Shown here one piece after another: positions 9,458-18,022 of a stretch of DNA of 64,000 nucleotides (its first letter is position 1; every line of letters starts with the position of its first letter). The notes beneath the pieces are model-generated. The model ran no database searches. It worked only from the letters and a program-made list of their open reading frames with translations, and was not told where the DNA came from. Source of the DNA: Streptomyces kronopolitis (GTDB taxonomy: Bacteria > Actinomycetota > Actinomycetes > Streptomycetales > Streptomycetaceae); the NCBI RefSeq assembly GCF_014646275.1, contig NZ_BMND01000009.1, positions 62,001 to 126,000 on the forward strand, given 5' to 3'. The position numbers were made by a program, and so were the translations under genes.

Positions 9458-10273
9458 CTACGACTTGCGGGCGACGCCGCCGAACTCGATCCACTCCTGG
9501 GTGAGCTGCTTGGGGCCGATGTCCGCGTCCGGCATCCAGGTGGAGACCTCCAACAGGCCCGGCTCCAGGACCTCCAGACCGTCCAGGAAGCCGGCCAGCT
9601 CGTGCGCCTGGCGCACCCGGCCCCACTGGCCCTGGGTGCTGACCCGCATGAACTCGGTGACGAAGTCCCGGGTGGCGGCGTCCTCGCTGACCAGCTGGCA
9701 CACCACCAGGAAGCTGCCCGGCGCGAGGCGGTCGGCGACCCGCTTGATGAGACCGGCCGGGTCGTCGGCGTCCGGTATGCAGTGCAGCACCGAGACGAAC
9801 AGGGCGGCGACGGGCTGCTCGAAGTCGATCAGCCGGGTCACCTCCGGGCTGTTCAGGATGCCGTCGGTGTCCCGCATGTCCGCCTGGATGACGGCGGTGT
9901 TGGTGTTCTCCTCCAGCAGCGCGCGGCCGTGCGCCAGCACGATGGGGTCGTTGTCGACGTACACCACACGGGAGGCGGGGTCGACCTGCTGGGCGACCTG
10001 GTGGACGTTGTCCTGCGTCGGCAGGCCTGATCCGTGGTCGATGAACTGCCGGACGCCGTGCTCGCGGGCCAGCCAGCGGACCACCCGCTGCAGAAAGCGC
10101 CGGTTGTTGATCGCCAGCACCTGAGTGCTCGGGACGACCTTGCTCAGCTCTTCGCAGGCCTCGCGGTCGACGGCGTAGTTGTCCTTGCCGCCGAGGTAGT
10201 AGTCGTACATCCGGGCAACGCTCGGGATGCTGACGTCGACGACTCCGGAGGGCGGTCGCGCTTCTTGGCTCAT
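9458..10273 (-). CDS. SAM-dependent methyltransferase, PF04672 (DUF574) family
   Basis: The 271-residue protein has the hallmarks of the actinobacterial S-adenosyl methyltransferase family PF04672: SIPSVARMYDYYLGGKDNYA at the N-terminus, NRRFLQRVVRWL, the SAM-binding IDHGSGLPTQ loop and VYVDNDPIVLAHG. Streptomyces genomes carry many copies, often beside WhiJ-like clusters; substrates are largely unknown. The ATG at 10273 has GGGAAAG upstream. An in-frame ATG about 54 bases earlier is possible but gives an N-terminus not seen in the family. Confidence 0.85.
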   Translation of the reverse strand: MSQEARPPSGVVDVSIPSVARMYDYYLGGKDNYAVDREACEELSKVVPSTQVLAINNRRFLQRVVRWLAREHGVRQFIDHGSGLPTQDNVHQVAQQVDPASRVVYVDNDPIVLAHGRALLEENTNTAVIQADMRDTDGILNSPEVTRLIDFEQPVAALFVSVLHCIPDADDPAGLIKRVADRLAPGSFLVVCQLVSEDAATRDFVTEFMRVSTQGQWGRVRQAHELAGFLDGLEVLEPGLLEVSTWMPDADIGPKQLTQEWIEFGGVARKS

Positions 10274-10842
10274 TCCACACTTTCCCGTCGCTTCGACAGC
10301 ATTCAGCCAGGGGGCAGCCGCGCTCATTGCGTGTTTGTACGACCACGCCCCGCAGCCCCCAACATACCCACCGGACGGGGGTTGGTGCAGACAAGTGACC
10401 GGGTCACGTGCACGGAGTGACGGCTGGGGCACCACCGACGGGACACAAACCCAACATGCGTGCGAATCAAGGGGGTTCAACCGGCCATCCGGCACTCGCG
10501 AGGAGTCGCCCCGACGGCCATTCCGGCCGGGAATCGCCGCCCGCGGGGTCAGCGGTCGGCCGGGGGCGGGTGCGGGCCGCCGCCTCGCCACTCATCGGCG
10601 GCGACCCGCTCTCACTTCCCCCGGCGACACCCGGCGCCGGGCTCCGCCCCGTGTGCCACGGACCGGCCGAGGAGCACTCCGACCCGTGCCACAGACAGCG
10701 CCGCGTCGGCCATCACCCGATCAACGGCCGTTGCGATGCGGGGCGTTACGGAGATTCGCCTACCACCGTCGGCGCGCTTTACACCTGCCGACGATCAAGG
10801 CGGCAGGCTCCCGCCGGGCCCCAGCGCCTTACTTCCACGTAA
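10274..10842. other. Intergenic region without a recognisable gene
   Basis: About 570 bases separate the methyltransferase start from the TetR operator. Open frames here are short, overlap in several phases and have no family resemblance or good ribosome-binding site. The region must hold the methyltransferase promoter on the minus strand, but I cannot place it with confidence. Confidence 0.4.
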
Positions 10843-10872
10843 CCTTACTCGCCAGTAAGGCTGGGGTAAGCT
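10843..10872 (+). promoter_or_regulatory. TetR promoter with autoregulatory palindrome
   Basis: CCTTACT-CGCC-AGTAAGG (10843-10860) is a perfect 7-bp inverted repeat. It overlaps the -35 position and spacer of a promoter whose -10 is TAAGCT at 10867-10872. The TetR ATG is seven bases past the -10. The layout fits autorepression by steric block and a leaderless transcript. A related half-site (TTACTTCCACGTAA) lies just upstream. Confidence 0.6.
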
Positions 10873-10879
10873 GACGCGA

Positions 10880-11527
10880 ATGAGCGACATACGCAGGCGA
10901 CGCGTCCCCCGGCCGGTCCGGGAGCAGCAGATCATCGATGCGGCGATCCGGGTCTTCGCCCGGCGCGGCTACCACGCCGCCTCGGTCGACGAGATCGCCG
11001 AACACGCCGGCATCTCCAAACCGATGGTCTATCTCTACCTCGACTCCAAGGAAGGGCTGTTCCTCGCAGCTCTGCGGCGCGAGGCCGAACGCCTGCTGGC
11101 CGTCTTCCGGGCCGCCGCGGTCCCCGCGCACTCCCCCGAACTGCGGCTGCGGGCCGGGCTGCTGGCGTTCTTCACCTTCGTCACCGAGCACCGCGACAGC
11201 TGGGTGGTGCTGCACCGCCAGTCCTCGGAGCCGAGCCCGGCGATCACCGCGGAGCTGGCCCGGTCGCGGCGGGCGCTGCTGGCGGAGGTCACCGGACTGG
11301 TGCGGGCCGACATCGCGGCGAGTGACGGCCCGGCCCGCCCCGACGACGACGCCGAGTTCGTGGCGTACACCCTCGTCGGTGCGGCGGACTCGCTCACCGA
11401 CTGGATGGCGCTGCACCCCGGTGAGCCCCCGGAGCGGATCACCCTGCGGCTGATGAACATGGTGTGGGTGGGGATGCGCAATGTGCTCGACGGAGAGGTG
11501 TGGACGACGCCGTCGCAGCTGCCGTAG
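10880..11527 (+). CDS. TetR/AcrR-family transcriptional regulator
   Basis: A 215-residue regulator with the TetR N-terminal helix-turn-helix (QQIIDAAIRVFARRGYHAAS, then VDEIAEHAGISKPMVYLYL) and an alpha-helical ligand domain. No SD precedes the ATG. A -10 hexamer seven bases upstream suggests the mRNA starts at the initiation codon. The palindrome at 10843-10860 is the likely autoregulatory site. The TTAC...GTAA-type operator resembles those of several actinobacterial TetR repressors of lipid metabolism, but the ligand and target are not determined. A methyltransferase gene follows 86 bases downstream and could be co-transcribed. Confidence 0.9.
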   Translation: MSDIRRRRVPRPVREQQIIDAAIRVFARRGYHAASVDEIAEHAGISKPMVYLYLDSKEGLFLAALRREAERLLAVFRAAAVPAHSPELRLRAGLLAFFTFVTEHRDSWVVLHRQSSEPSPAITAELARSRRALLAEVTGLVRADIAASDGPARPDDDAEFVAYTLVGAADSLTDWMALHPGEPPERITLRLMNMVWVGMRNVLDGEVWTTPSQLP

Positions 11528-11613
11528 GCGCCTCGGGCGCGCCGCGTCCGCCCGGCGCGCCGCTCCGGTCCCGCGGGGCATGGGCCTCGCCGCCCCGCGG
11601 GTAGGAGTCATGG

Positions 11614-12486
11614 ATGACCACAGAGAAGAGCGAGCCGGCGCCGCTCCCGGTGACCCTGCCCAGCACCGAACAGATGCTCCTGGCCAACCAGGCGAACTGG
11701 GACGCGCGCACCCCGGTCCATGTGGCCAGCGACTTCTACGGACTGGACGGTTCGCGGACCGCCGAGGACTGGTTCGCGCCGTTCGAGTGGACGGATCTGG
11801 GGGATCTGGCGGGGCGGGAGGTGCTGCATCTCCAGTGCCATCTGGGCACCGAGACCGCCGCGTTCGCCGAGCGGGGCGCCGCGCACACGGTGGGGCTGGA
11901 CTTCTCCGCCGCGGCCGTGGCGGAGGCGCGCCGGCTCGCCGGGGAGGCCGGCCGGTCCGTGGAGTTCGTCCGGTCGGATGTGCACCGGGCGGTGGAGGCG
12001 CTCGGCGGGCGGCGGTTCGACGTCGTCTACACCGGCAAGGGGGCGCTGTGCTATCTGCCGGACCTGGCGGCCTGGGCGGAGGTGGTCAGCGCGCTGCTGC
12101 GGCCTGGCGGGATGCTCTATCTGGTGGAGTTCCATCCGCTGCTCGACGCCCTGGGGCCGACGCCGAGCCCGGAGCGGCAGCAACTGCGGCTGCACCATGA
12201 CTACTTGGCGGGGCGCGGTCCGCTCAGGAGCGACACCCCGTGCACCTACACCGACGGTCCGCCGGTGCGGGGCGCCACCACCAGTTACGAGTGGCGGCAC
12301 GGCCTCGGGGAGGTGGTCTCCGCGGTGATCGGCGCGGGGCTGACCCTCCAGCTGGTGCGGGAGACCGAGCTGCTGCCCTGGAAGCGGTTCGACGCCATGG
12401 TGCCGGCCGAGAACGGCTGGTGGCGGCTACCGCCCTCGGAGCCGATCATTCCGCTGCTGTACGCGCTGCGGGCGGTGAAGGCCTGA
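11614..12486 (+). CDS. Class I SAM-dependent methyltransferase
   Basis: This 290-residue cytoplasmic protein has a Rossmann-type methyltransferase core. LAGREVLHLQCHLGTETAAF is motif I and VGLDFSAAAVAEAR motif II; VYTGKGALCYLPDL and LLRPGGMLYLVEFHP follow. The NQANWDARTPVH start is typical of a common actinobacterial branch annotated only as methyltransferase. The ATG at 11614 has AGGAG six bases upstream, better spaced than the ATG at 11610, which is in another frame. It may share a transcript with the TetR gene. Substrate unknown. Confidence 0.85.
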   Translation: MTTEKSEPAPLPVTLPSTEQMLLANQANWDARTPVHVASDFYGLDGSRTAEDWFAPFEWTDLGDLAGREVLHLQCHLGTETAAFAERGAAHTVGLDFSAAAVAEARRLAGEAGRSVEFVRSDVHRAVEALGGRRFDVVYTGKGALCYLPDLAAWAEVVSALLRPGGMLYLVEFHPLLDALGPTPSPERQQLRLHHDYLAGRGPLRSDTPCTYTDGPPVRGATTSYEWRHGLGEVVSAVIGAGLTLQLVRETELLPWKRFDAMVPAENGWWRLPPSEPIIPLLYALRAVKA

Positions 12487-12519
12487 GCCCTCGCGCTCCC
12501 ACGGCGCGCGGCGGGCGCC

Positions 12520-13809
12520 TCAGCCCTCCGGGCCGTGCAGGCGGCGGTGCGTCAGCGCCCACCAGATCTCCGCCAGGTCGGCCGGGTCGCGCAGGCTGGT
12601 GCCGGTGATCTCCTCGAAGCGCCGGAGCCGGTTGCGCAGGGTGTTGGGGTGCACGTAGAGGGTCCGTGCGGCCGCGTCCAGGCGCAGCCCCTGCCGCAGA
12701 TAGGCGGCCGCCGCCTCCTCCAGCTGGGCGCCGTCCTCGCCGCGCTCGGCCAGCGGCGCCAGCCGCAGCCGCACCAGCCCCTCGCCCACGGCCGGGAGCG
12801 CCACGACCGTGGCCCGCAGCCCGAGTTCCTCGCGGGTGAACGCCCCGACGAGCCCGAACCCGAGGGCGGCCCGCAGCGCCTGGGTGGCCCGGGTGAACTC
12901 CGCGGCCAGCCCGGCGGGCGCCACCGGGGCGCCCAGCCCGAGGACCAGGCTGCGGCACAGCCCGCCCGGGCGCCCGGCCAGCAGTCCGGCCACCTCCCCG
13001 TCCACGGTCGTGACCAGGGGCTTGCCCGCCTTGTCCAGCGCGAGCCAGGGGCGCAGCGCGGCGACGATCCGATGGAAGGCGCGGTCGCCCGGGCCGGGGT
13101 GGCCGGGGGTGTGCGCGGCGGGGGCGCTCGGGCCGTCGGGCGGGGCGGCGCCGGGCAGGCAGGCGCGGAAGGGGAGGCGGAGCGCGCCGCGGTCGTACGC
13201 GCCGTCCGTGAGATCCCCGTCACCACGCTCACCGGCGGCCGCGCCATCCCCGGCCAGGGACTCGTCCCACTGCGCCTGGCCGAGCAGCAGGGCGCGGACC
13301 AGCGCGGCGCGCCGGCGGTCCGTCATCGCGTCCTCCTGGATCCCGATGCGGCAGCTGCGGACGACGCGCAGGGTGTTGGCGTCGGCCCAGGCGCGCAGGG
13401 TCTCGGCGATCGGCAGCAGGTCCTCGGCGGTGCCGCGGCGGGCCGCCATCTCCTCGCCGAACCGCCGCCAGACGACGTCCGTGCCGATCCGGTAGGCCGA
13501 GATGATGTCCTCGACGGGCAGCGCGCGGGCCAGCTCCGTGACCTCGTCGAGATGGGTCTCCGGGACGCCGTGGGCGCCGCCCTCGCCGGGCACCGATCCG
13601 AGGGGGCCGCGCCGCTCCCCGGACCAGCGCTGCACCAGGGACAGGCCGTTGCGCAGGGACGCCCGCACCCGTGGGCGGAGCTGGTCCAGGGAGACCACGG
13701 CGTAGGAGGGGAGTTGGGCGCGGAGCCCGTCGACGACCTCGTCGGTGAGGGCGTCGATGGCGGTGTGCAGCGCGGCGACGGCCTCCGGCACCGTTGTGGA
13801 ATTCTCCAC
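12520..13809 (-). CDS. PucR-family transcriptional regulator (CdaR-like, C-terminal HTH)
   Basis: The 429-residue product ends in the PucR C-terminal helix-turn-helix: YLRQGLRLDAAARTLYVHPN, then TLRNRLRRFEEITGTSLRDP. It has an alpha-helical N-terminal sensory region (VEDIISAYRIGTDVVWR). PucR/CdaR proteins are activators responding to metabolites such as purine catabolites or carbohydrate diacids; the signal here is unknown. The GTG at 13809 was chosen because GGGAGGGG lies just upstream, while an in-frame ATG 57 bases earlier has no ribosome-binding site. It is convergent with the methyltransferase gene and divergent from a secreted-protein gene. Confidence 0.85.
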   Translation of the reverse strand: MENSTTVPEAVAALHTAIDALTDEVVDGLRAQLPSYAVVSLDQLRPRVRASLRNGLSLVQRWSGERRGPLGSVPGEGGAHGVPETHLDEVTELARALPVEDIISAYRIGTDVVWRRFGEEMAARRGTAEDLLPIAETLRAWADANTLRVVRSCRIGIQEDAMTDRRRAALVRALLLGQAQWDESLAGDGAAAGERGDGDLTDGAYDRGALRLPFRACLPGAAPPDGPSAPAAHTPGHPGPGDRAFHRIVAALRPWLALDKAGKPLVTTVDGEVAGLLAGRPGGLCRSLVLGLGAPVAPAGLAAEFTRATQALRAALGFGLVGAFTREELGLRATVVALPAVGEGLVRLRLAPLAERGEDGAQLEEAAAAYLRQGLRLDAAARTLYVHPNTLRNRLRRFEEITGTSLRDPADLAEIWWALTHRRLHGPEG

Positions 13810-14001
13810 GCGTCCCCTCCCGACTCGGTGTCTTTCCCCATGGCGAAAGCGATCATTCATCGCCATGCTACGAGGAAGCCGCCCGAACCCCTACAGATGT
13901 TCGATGTTGGATGACTTTTCCCCCGTCGCCCGGATCGTTCCGGGTTCGGTCCGCGGCCCCGTAGTGCCTCCTTGCCACCCCCCGCACCCCAAGGAATTCC
14001 A

Positions 14002-15528
14002 TTGGCTGTTTCCTGGCGCCGGATAGCGGTGCCCGCCGCCGCGGTCGGCGTACTCGTCCCCGCCGCCCTCGGCACCCATGCGCTGCTGTCGCACGACGAC
14101 TCCGGCTCGTCCCCGGCCGCGATCCGCGCCGCCGGCTCCCCGGACCCGAACTCGGCTCCGGACAACACCGGCGGAGCGAACGGCTCCGAGGGCGCCGCCG
14201 TGGCCGCGACGCCGTCCAACGCGCCCACCGGACAGGGACGTTCGGTCGCGGTGAAGCTCTCCTCGTACGACGCGCGCAGCAAGCAGGCGGTGCTCAAGCC
14301 GTCCGCCGGCAAGTCCGTGCGCACCGGCGATGTGATCGCCGCCGCACCGAACCGGCACGCCCCCTCGGGCGCGCTGTTCAAGGTGCGCAAGGTCACCGGC
14401 TCGCAGGGCGACGAGGTCCGGGTGGCCACCGCCCCCGCCACGATCTCCGAGCTGCTCGGCGATCAGAAGGTGGACCAGCGCACGGCGTTGCGGGCGGGCG
14501 AGCTGTCCGTCAAGCCGCTGTCGTCCGGCGTCACCGTGCAGAAGCCCGGCGCCGGTCAGGGCGGCGACGCCTCGTCCACACCGTCCGGCGCGCCGAGCAC
14601 GCCCTCCGGCGAGAGCCCGGACGCCTCCCCCAGCACCTCTCCCAGCCCCTCGGCGAGCGACTCGTCGAACGCGCCGGAGAAGCGCGCACCGCTCGTCCGC
14701 CCCTCCGCGGGCGCGGCCGGCGCCTCCTCCGAGGACGCGCTGCCGCCCGACGCGCGGAAGGCGCTCACCACCCTGCGCCTCGGCGTCAATGTGCCGCTGC
14801 CCAAGGGCGTGCAGGCCACCGACCGGTCGCCGGCCCGGCTGTCCGGTGAGGTGAAGTTCCGGCCCGAGCTGATCTTCCAGTACGAGAAGCGCGGCGGGCT
14901 GAACATCCTGCCGCAGCGCGCGGCGGTCGGCCTCGGCGGCTCCTACGCCTACGGCTGGCAGGTGCACGGCAAGGTGCGCGGCACCGCCGACACCGGGCAG
15001 GTCTCGGTGCCGCTGGCGGCGGTCACCGGCCGGCACGTCTTCTGGGTGGGCCCGGTCCCTGTCGTGGTGAGCACCGAGGTCACCTTCACCTACCGCTTCA
15101 CGGCCGGCGGCCGCATCGTGCTAGACGCCGACCAGCGCACCTCCGGCGCGTTCGCGGTCGGCGCGAAGTACGACCGCACGAACGGCTGGCAGCCGCTGCA
15201 CACGGCGGACCAGCAGACCAAGGGCTCCACTCCCCGGGTCGAGGGCGCCGCCACGGCGACGGCCCGCATCGGGGCGCACGCCCAGGTCTTCCTCTACGAC
15301 ACGGTCGGGGTCGGCGGCGAGCTGTCCGTCCACCTGACCGGACAGGCCGCGGCCGCGCACGGCGGCGGTGCCCCGGCGTGGGCGCTCAGCGCGGGCTACG
15401 ACCTGAAGACCGAGCTGATGCTGCAACTGAAGATCTTCGGCATCCAGATCGCCGACCTGCGGACCACGCCGTTCGCCCTGCATGACGAGCGCAAGCTCTT
15501 CGGCCGGGGCAAACTGCCCGCCGCCTGA
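14002..15528 (+). CDS. Unrecognised secreted or membrane-anchored protein
   Basis: I do not recognise this 508-residue protein. It starts at TTG 14002 (AAGGA six bases upstream; an earlier TTG at 13972 has no SD). It has a signal peptide or anchor (VSWRRIAVPAAAVGVLVPAA), an SSYDARSKQAVLKPSAGKSV domain, a Ser/Pro/Thr-rich linker near residues 190-230, and a C-terminal beta-rich domain of about 250 residues (VQATDRSPARLSGEVKFRPE, then GGLNILPQRAAVGLGG, ending FALHDERKLFGRGKLPAA). The modular layout with a flexible linker suggests an extracytoplasmic binding or structural role. It is closed by a strong terminator. Confidence 0.75.
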   Translation: MAVSWRRIAVPAAAVGVLVPAALGTHALLSHDDSGSSPAAIRAAGSPDPNSAPDNTGGANGSEGAAVAATPSNAPTGQGRSVAVKLSSYDARSKQAVLKPSAGKSVRTGDVIAAAPNRHAPSGALFKVRKVTGSQGDEVRVATAPATISELLGDQKVDQRTALRAGELSVKPLSSGVTVQKPGAGQGGDASSTPSGAPSTPSGESPDASPSTSPSPSASDSSNAPEKRAPLVRPSAGAAGASSEDALPPDARKALTTLRLGVNVPLPKGVQATDRSPARLSGEVKFRPELIFQYEKRGGLNILPQRAAVGLGGSYAYGWQVHGKVRGTADTGQVSVPLAAVTGRHVFWVGPVPVVVSTEVTFTYRFTAGGRIVLDADQRTSGAFAVGAKYDRTNGWQPLHTADQQTKGSTPRVEGAATATARIGAHAQVFLYDTVGVGGELSVHLTGQAAAAHGGGAPAWALSAGYDLKTELMLQLKIFGIQIADLRTTPFALHDERKLFGRGKLPAA

Positions 15529-15554
15529 CCGGCCGCCGCGCCGGACGACGGACC

Positions 15555-15588
15555 GCGCCCCCGGGGGAACTCCTGCCCCCGGGGGCGC
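15555..15588. terminator. Bidirectional hairpin terminator
   Basis: A perfect 13-bp stem (GCGCCCCCGGGGG at 15555-15567 and its complement at 15576-15588) with an 8-base loop, followed by CTTTCC. It lies between the convergent secreted-protein and DUF6314 genes. Confidence 0.85.
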
Positions 15589-15619
15589 CTTTCCGTTCGT
15601 CGGCGGCAGCCCGCCGCGC

Positions 15620-16162
15620 TCACCCCCGGCGGCGGTAGACCGAACGCAGCAGCTGGTCCTTCGCCGGCCCGCCGACCCGCCAGCGCAGCCGCCACTCGTC
15701 CGCCGTGACGGCCGTGAAGGACCCCTCGTAGCGGTCCTCGGCGCAGGGGTGGCGCGCGGTCCACCGGCCGGTGCGCAGATCGAGGTCGTGGAAGGGCCGG
15801 CCGTCGGCGAACTCGACCCCGGCGGTGCCGTCCGGGCGGGGCCGCAGCCGCAGCGTGCGGCTCGCCGGATACACCGTGCCGTCCCAGGTCAGCCGCCCCT
15901 CCTCCACGTGCAGCAGAGCGTCGCCGGTCCCCTCGGGCCGGAACTCCGCGGTGCCCCGGAAGTGCCCTTCGGTGCCGGTCCGCAGGTCGTGGACGGTGCG
16001 CTCGACGTCCCAGCGGCCGGCCAGATAGGCGGCGGCGTCGGGCACCGGATACGGGCGCGCGCCGCCGGGGTCCGCGTCCGGCTCCGGCGCGGCGTCCGCC
16101 ACCGGACCGGCGCACCTCTCCGGCTCCGGCACCCGCCGCCCCCGGTCCCGCTCGCCGCTCAT
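15620..16162 (-). CDS. DUF6314 family protein
   Basis: This 180-residue protein matches DUF6314: YLAGRWDVERTVHDLRTGTE, then GHFRGTAEFRPEG, LLHVEEGRLTWDGTVYPASR and the DRYEGSFTAV/ADEWRLRWRVGGPAKD region. The fold is likely a lipocalin/FABP-like beta barrel, as for similar 140-150 residue families; the function is unknown. The first 35 residues form a charged, Pro-rich, non-conserved extension. The start at 16162 is preceded by a G-run. Its upstream region faces the MITE-like element and betB. Confidence 0.75.
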   Translation of the reverse strand: MSGERDRGRRVPEPERCAGPVADAAPEPDADPGGARPYPVPDAAAYLAGRWDVERTVHDLRTGTEGHFRGTAEFRPEGTGDALLHVEEGRLTWDGTVYPASRTLRLRPRPDGTAGVEFADGRPFHDLDLRTGRWTARHPCAEDRYEGSFTAVTADEWRLRWRVGGPAKDQLLRSVYRRRG

Positions 16163-16370
16163 CCCCCCATTCTCCCGGCCGCCCGGCCCGTCACTCCACC
16201 GGCCCCACCCGGGGCGGCGCCCGCTCCCCCGGCCCCTCGTGCCGTGCGGAGCCGCAGCGCCCGTCCTACTCTCGGTGCAGTGATCGTCACCGAGGTCCGC
16301 ACAGCGGGCCAGCCGGCACCTGACACCGCCGGCCGGGGCGCCGCGCCCGCCGCTGGCACCCCGTACGAGC

Positions 16371-16538
16371 CCTAGGGGGTGTCGTTTGGACCATGGCGGG
16401 CTCGCGGGCCCTGGCACGCACCCTCGCCGCGTTGTCGTCGGTCGGCGACGCTCCGCGTCGACTCCCTCCTCCGCCGTGCGATCGCACGCACCAGACCCCG
16501 CTCCCTGACCCACCACGACCCGAACGACACCCCCTAGG
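16371..16538. mobile_element. 168-bp MITE-like element with perfect 16-bp terminal inverted repeats
   Basis: CCTAGGGGGTGTCGTT (16371-16386) and its exact complement (16523-16538) bound a non-coding 136-bp interior. If the flanking TA/CTAG is the duplicated target, the ends proper are GGGGGTGTCGTTTGG, resembling the GTGTCGTTTG-type ends of IS5/IS427-like Streptomyces elements. The interior has a perfect 12-bp palindrome (GTGCGATCGCAC, 16476-16487) and no transposase, so it would need mobilisation in trans. It ends four bases before the betB ribosome-binding site, so betB transcription must start inside it or read through it. Confidence 0.75.
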
Positions 16539-16552
16539 ACCGGAGGCAGCAC

Positions 16553-18022
16553 ATGCCGGATCTGTTCATCGGCGGCCAGTGGACCGCAGCGGCCGACGGG
16601 CAGCTGCGGGAGATCCGCTGCCCCGCGGACGGCACGCTGGTCGCGACGGTCGACGAGGGCGGGCCGAAGGACGCGGCGGCCGCGGTCTTCGCCGCCCGCA
16701 CCGCCTTCGACGACGGATCCTGGCCGCGGACCCCGGCGGCCGAGCGCGCCAAGGTGGTGCTGCGGGTCGCCGAGCTGCTGGAGCGCGACAAGGACGCGCT
16801 GGCCCGGGCCGAGTCGCTGGACACCGGCAAGCGGCTGGTCGAGAGCGCCTACGACATGGACGACATCGCCAACTGCTTCCGCTACTTCGGCAACCTCGGC
16901 GCGGCCGGGGCGTCCGACCGGGTGGTGGACGCGGGGACCCCGGACGTCGACAGCACGGTGCGCCACGAACCGGTCGGGGTCTGCGCGCTGATCACCCCGT
17001 GGAACTACCCGCTGCTGCAGACCGCCTGGAAGGTCGCCCCCTGCCTGGTCACGGGCAACACCTTCGTCCTCAAACCCAGTGAGCTGACCCCGCACACCGC
17101 CCTGCACCTCATGCGGCTGCTGGCCGAGGCCGGGGTGCCGGACGGCGCCGCCAACCTGGTGCTGGGCACCGGGCAGGGCGTGGGCGCACCGCTGACCGAG
17201 GACCCGCGGGTGGACATGGTGTCGTTCACCGGCGGGCTGGCCACCGGCCGGCGCATCATGGCCGCGGCGGCGCCCACCGTGAAGAAGATCGCGCTGGAGC
17301 TGGGCGGCAAGAACCCCAACATCGTCTTCGCCGACGCCGATTTCGACACCGCCGTCGACTACGCCCTGATGGCCGTCTTCCTGCACTCGGGCCAGGTCTG
17401 CTCGGCCGGCGCCCGGCTGCTCGTCCAGGAGGAGCTGCACGACGCGTTCGTGGACGAGCTGGTCTCCCGGGCCCAGCGGATCCGGCTCGGCGGACCGTTC
17501 GACGAGTACGCCCGCACCGGCCCGCTGATCTCGGCCGCGCACCGCGCGAAGGTGGAGGCGTATGTGGCGGCCGGGCTGGACGAGGGCGCCGTCCTCCTCT
17601 GCGGCGGCTCGGCGCCCGACGACCCCTCGCTGTCCCACGGCTTCTACTACCTGCCGACCGTGCTCGACGAGTGCACCCCGGACATGTCCGTGGTCCGCGA
17701 CGAGAGCTTCGGCCCGGTGCTGACCGTCGAACGCTTCCGGGACGAGGACGAGGCGGTCTCGCTGGCCAACGACACGGTGTACGGGCTGGCCGGCGCGGTC
17801 TGGACGCAGAACAGCGAACGGGCCCACCGGGTCGCCGCCCGGCTGCGCGCGGGAACGGTGTGGATCAACGACTTCCATCCGTACGTACCGCAGGCGGAGT
17901 GGGGCGGGATGAAGCAGTCGGGCGTCGGACGGGAACTGGGGCCCGCGGGGCTGGCCGAGTACCAGGAGGCCAAGCACGTCTGGCGCAACACCGCGCCGCG
18001 TCCGCAGAGGTGGTTCGAGTGA
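16553..18022 (+). CDS. betB: Betaine-aldehyde dehydrogenase (aldehyde dehydrogenase family)
   Basis: A 489-residue NAD(P)-dependent aldehyde dehydrogenase. It has the FIGGQWTAA start, TPWNYPLLQTAWKVAP, the cofactor loop VSFTGGLATGRRIM, catalytic Glu in LELGGKNPN (about residue 249) and nucleophilic Cys in GQVCSAG (about residue 283). Length and motifs match the betaine-aldehyde/GbsA group. Linkage to a choline dehydrogenase-like GMC oxidoreductase supports oxidation of betaine aldehyde to glycine betaine, an osmoprotectant. The start has GGAGG six bases upstream. The stop overlaps the permease GTG (GTGA). A different amino-aldehyde substrate remains possible. Confidence 0.88.
   Translation: MPDLFIGGQWTAAADGQLREIRCPADGTLVATVDEGGPKDAAAAVFAARTAFDDGSWPRTPAAERAKVVLRVAELLERDKDALARAESLDTGKRLVESAYDMDDIANCFRYFGNLGAAGASDRVVDAGTPDVDSTVRHEPVGVCALITPWNYPLLQTAWKVAPCLVTGNTFVLKPSELTPHTALHLMRLLAEAGVPDGAANLVLGTGQGVGAPLTEDPRVDMVSFTGGLATGRRIMAAAAPTVKKIALELGGKNPNIVFADADFDTAVDYALMAVFLHSGQVCSAGARLLVQEELHDAFVDELVSRAQRIRLGGPFDEYARTGPLISAAHRAKVEAYVAAGLDEGAVLLCGGSAPDDPSLSHGFYYLPTVLDECTPDMSVVRDESFGPVLTVERFRDEDEAVSLANDTVYGLAGAVWTQNSERAHRVAARLRAGTVWINDFHPYVPQAEWGGMKQSGVGRELGPAGLAEYQEAKHVWRNTAPRPQRWFE

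Noticed and set aside
16393..17082. Open frame beginning at an ATG inside the MITE-like element and reading into betB in another frame
   Set aside because: No ribosome-binding site, and most of it is an out-of-frame shadow of betB.
15620..17977. Extended minus-strand frame upstream of the DUF6314 start, crossing the MITE and betB
   Set aside because: Only the segment from 16162 downward is conserved-looking; the extension is antisense to betB.
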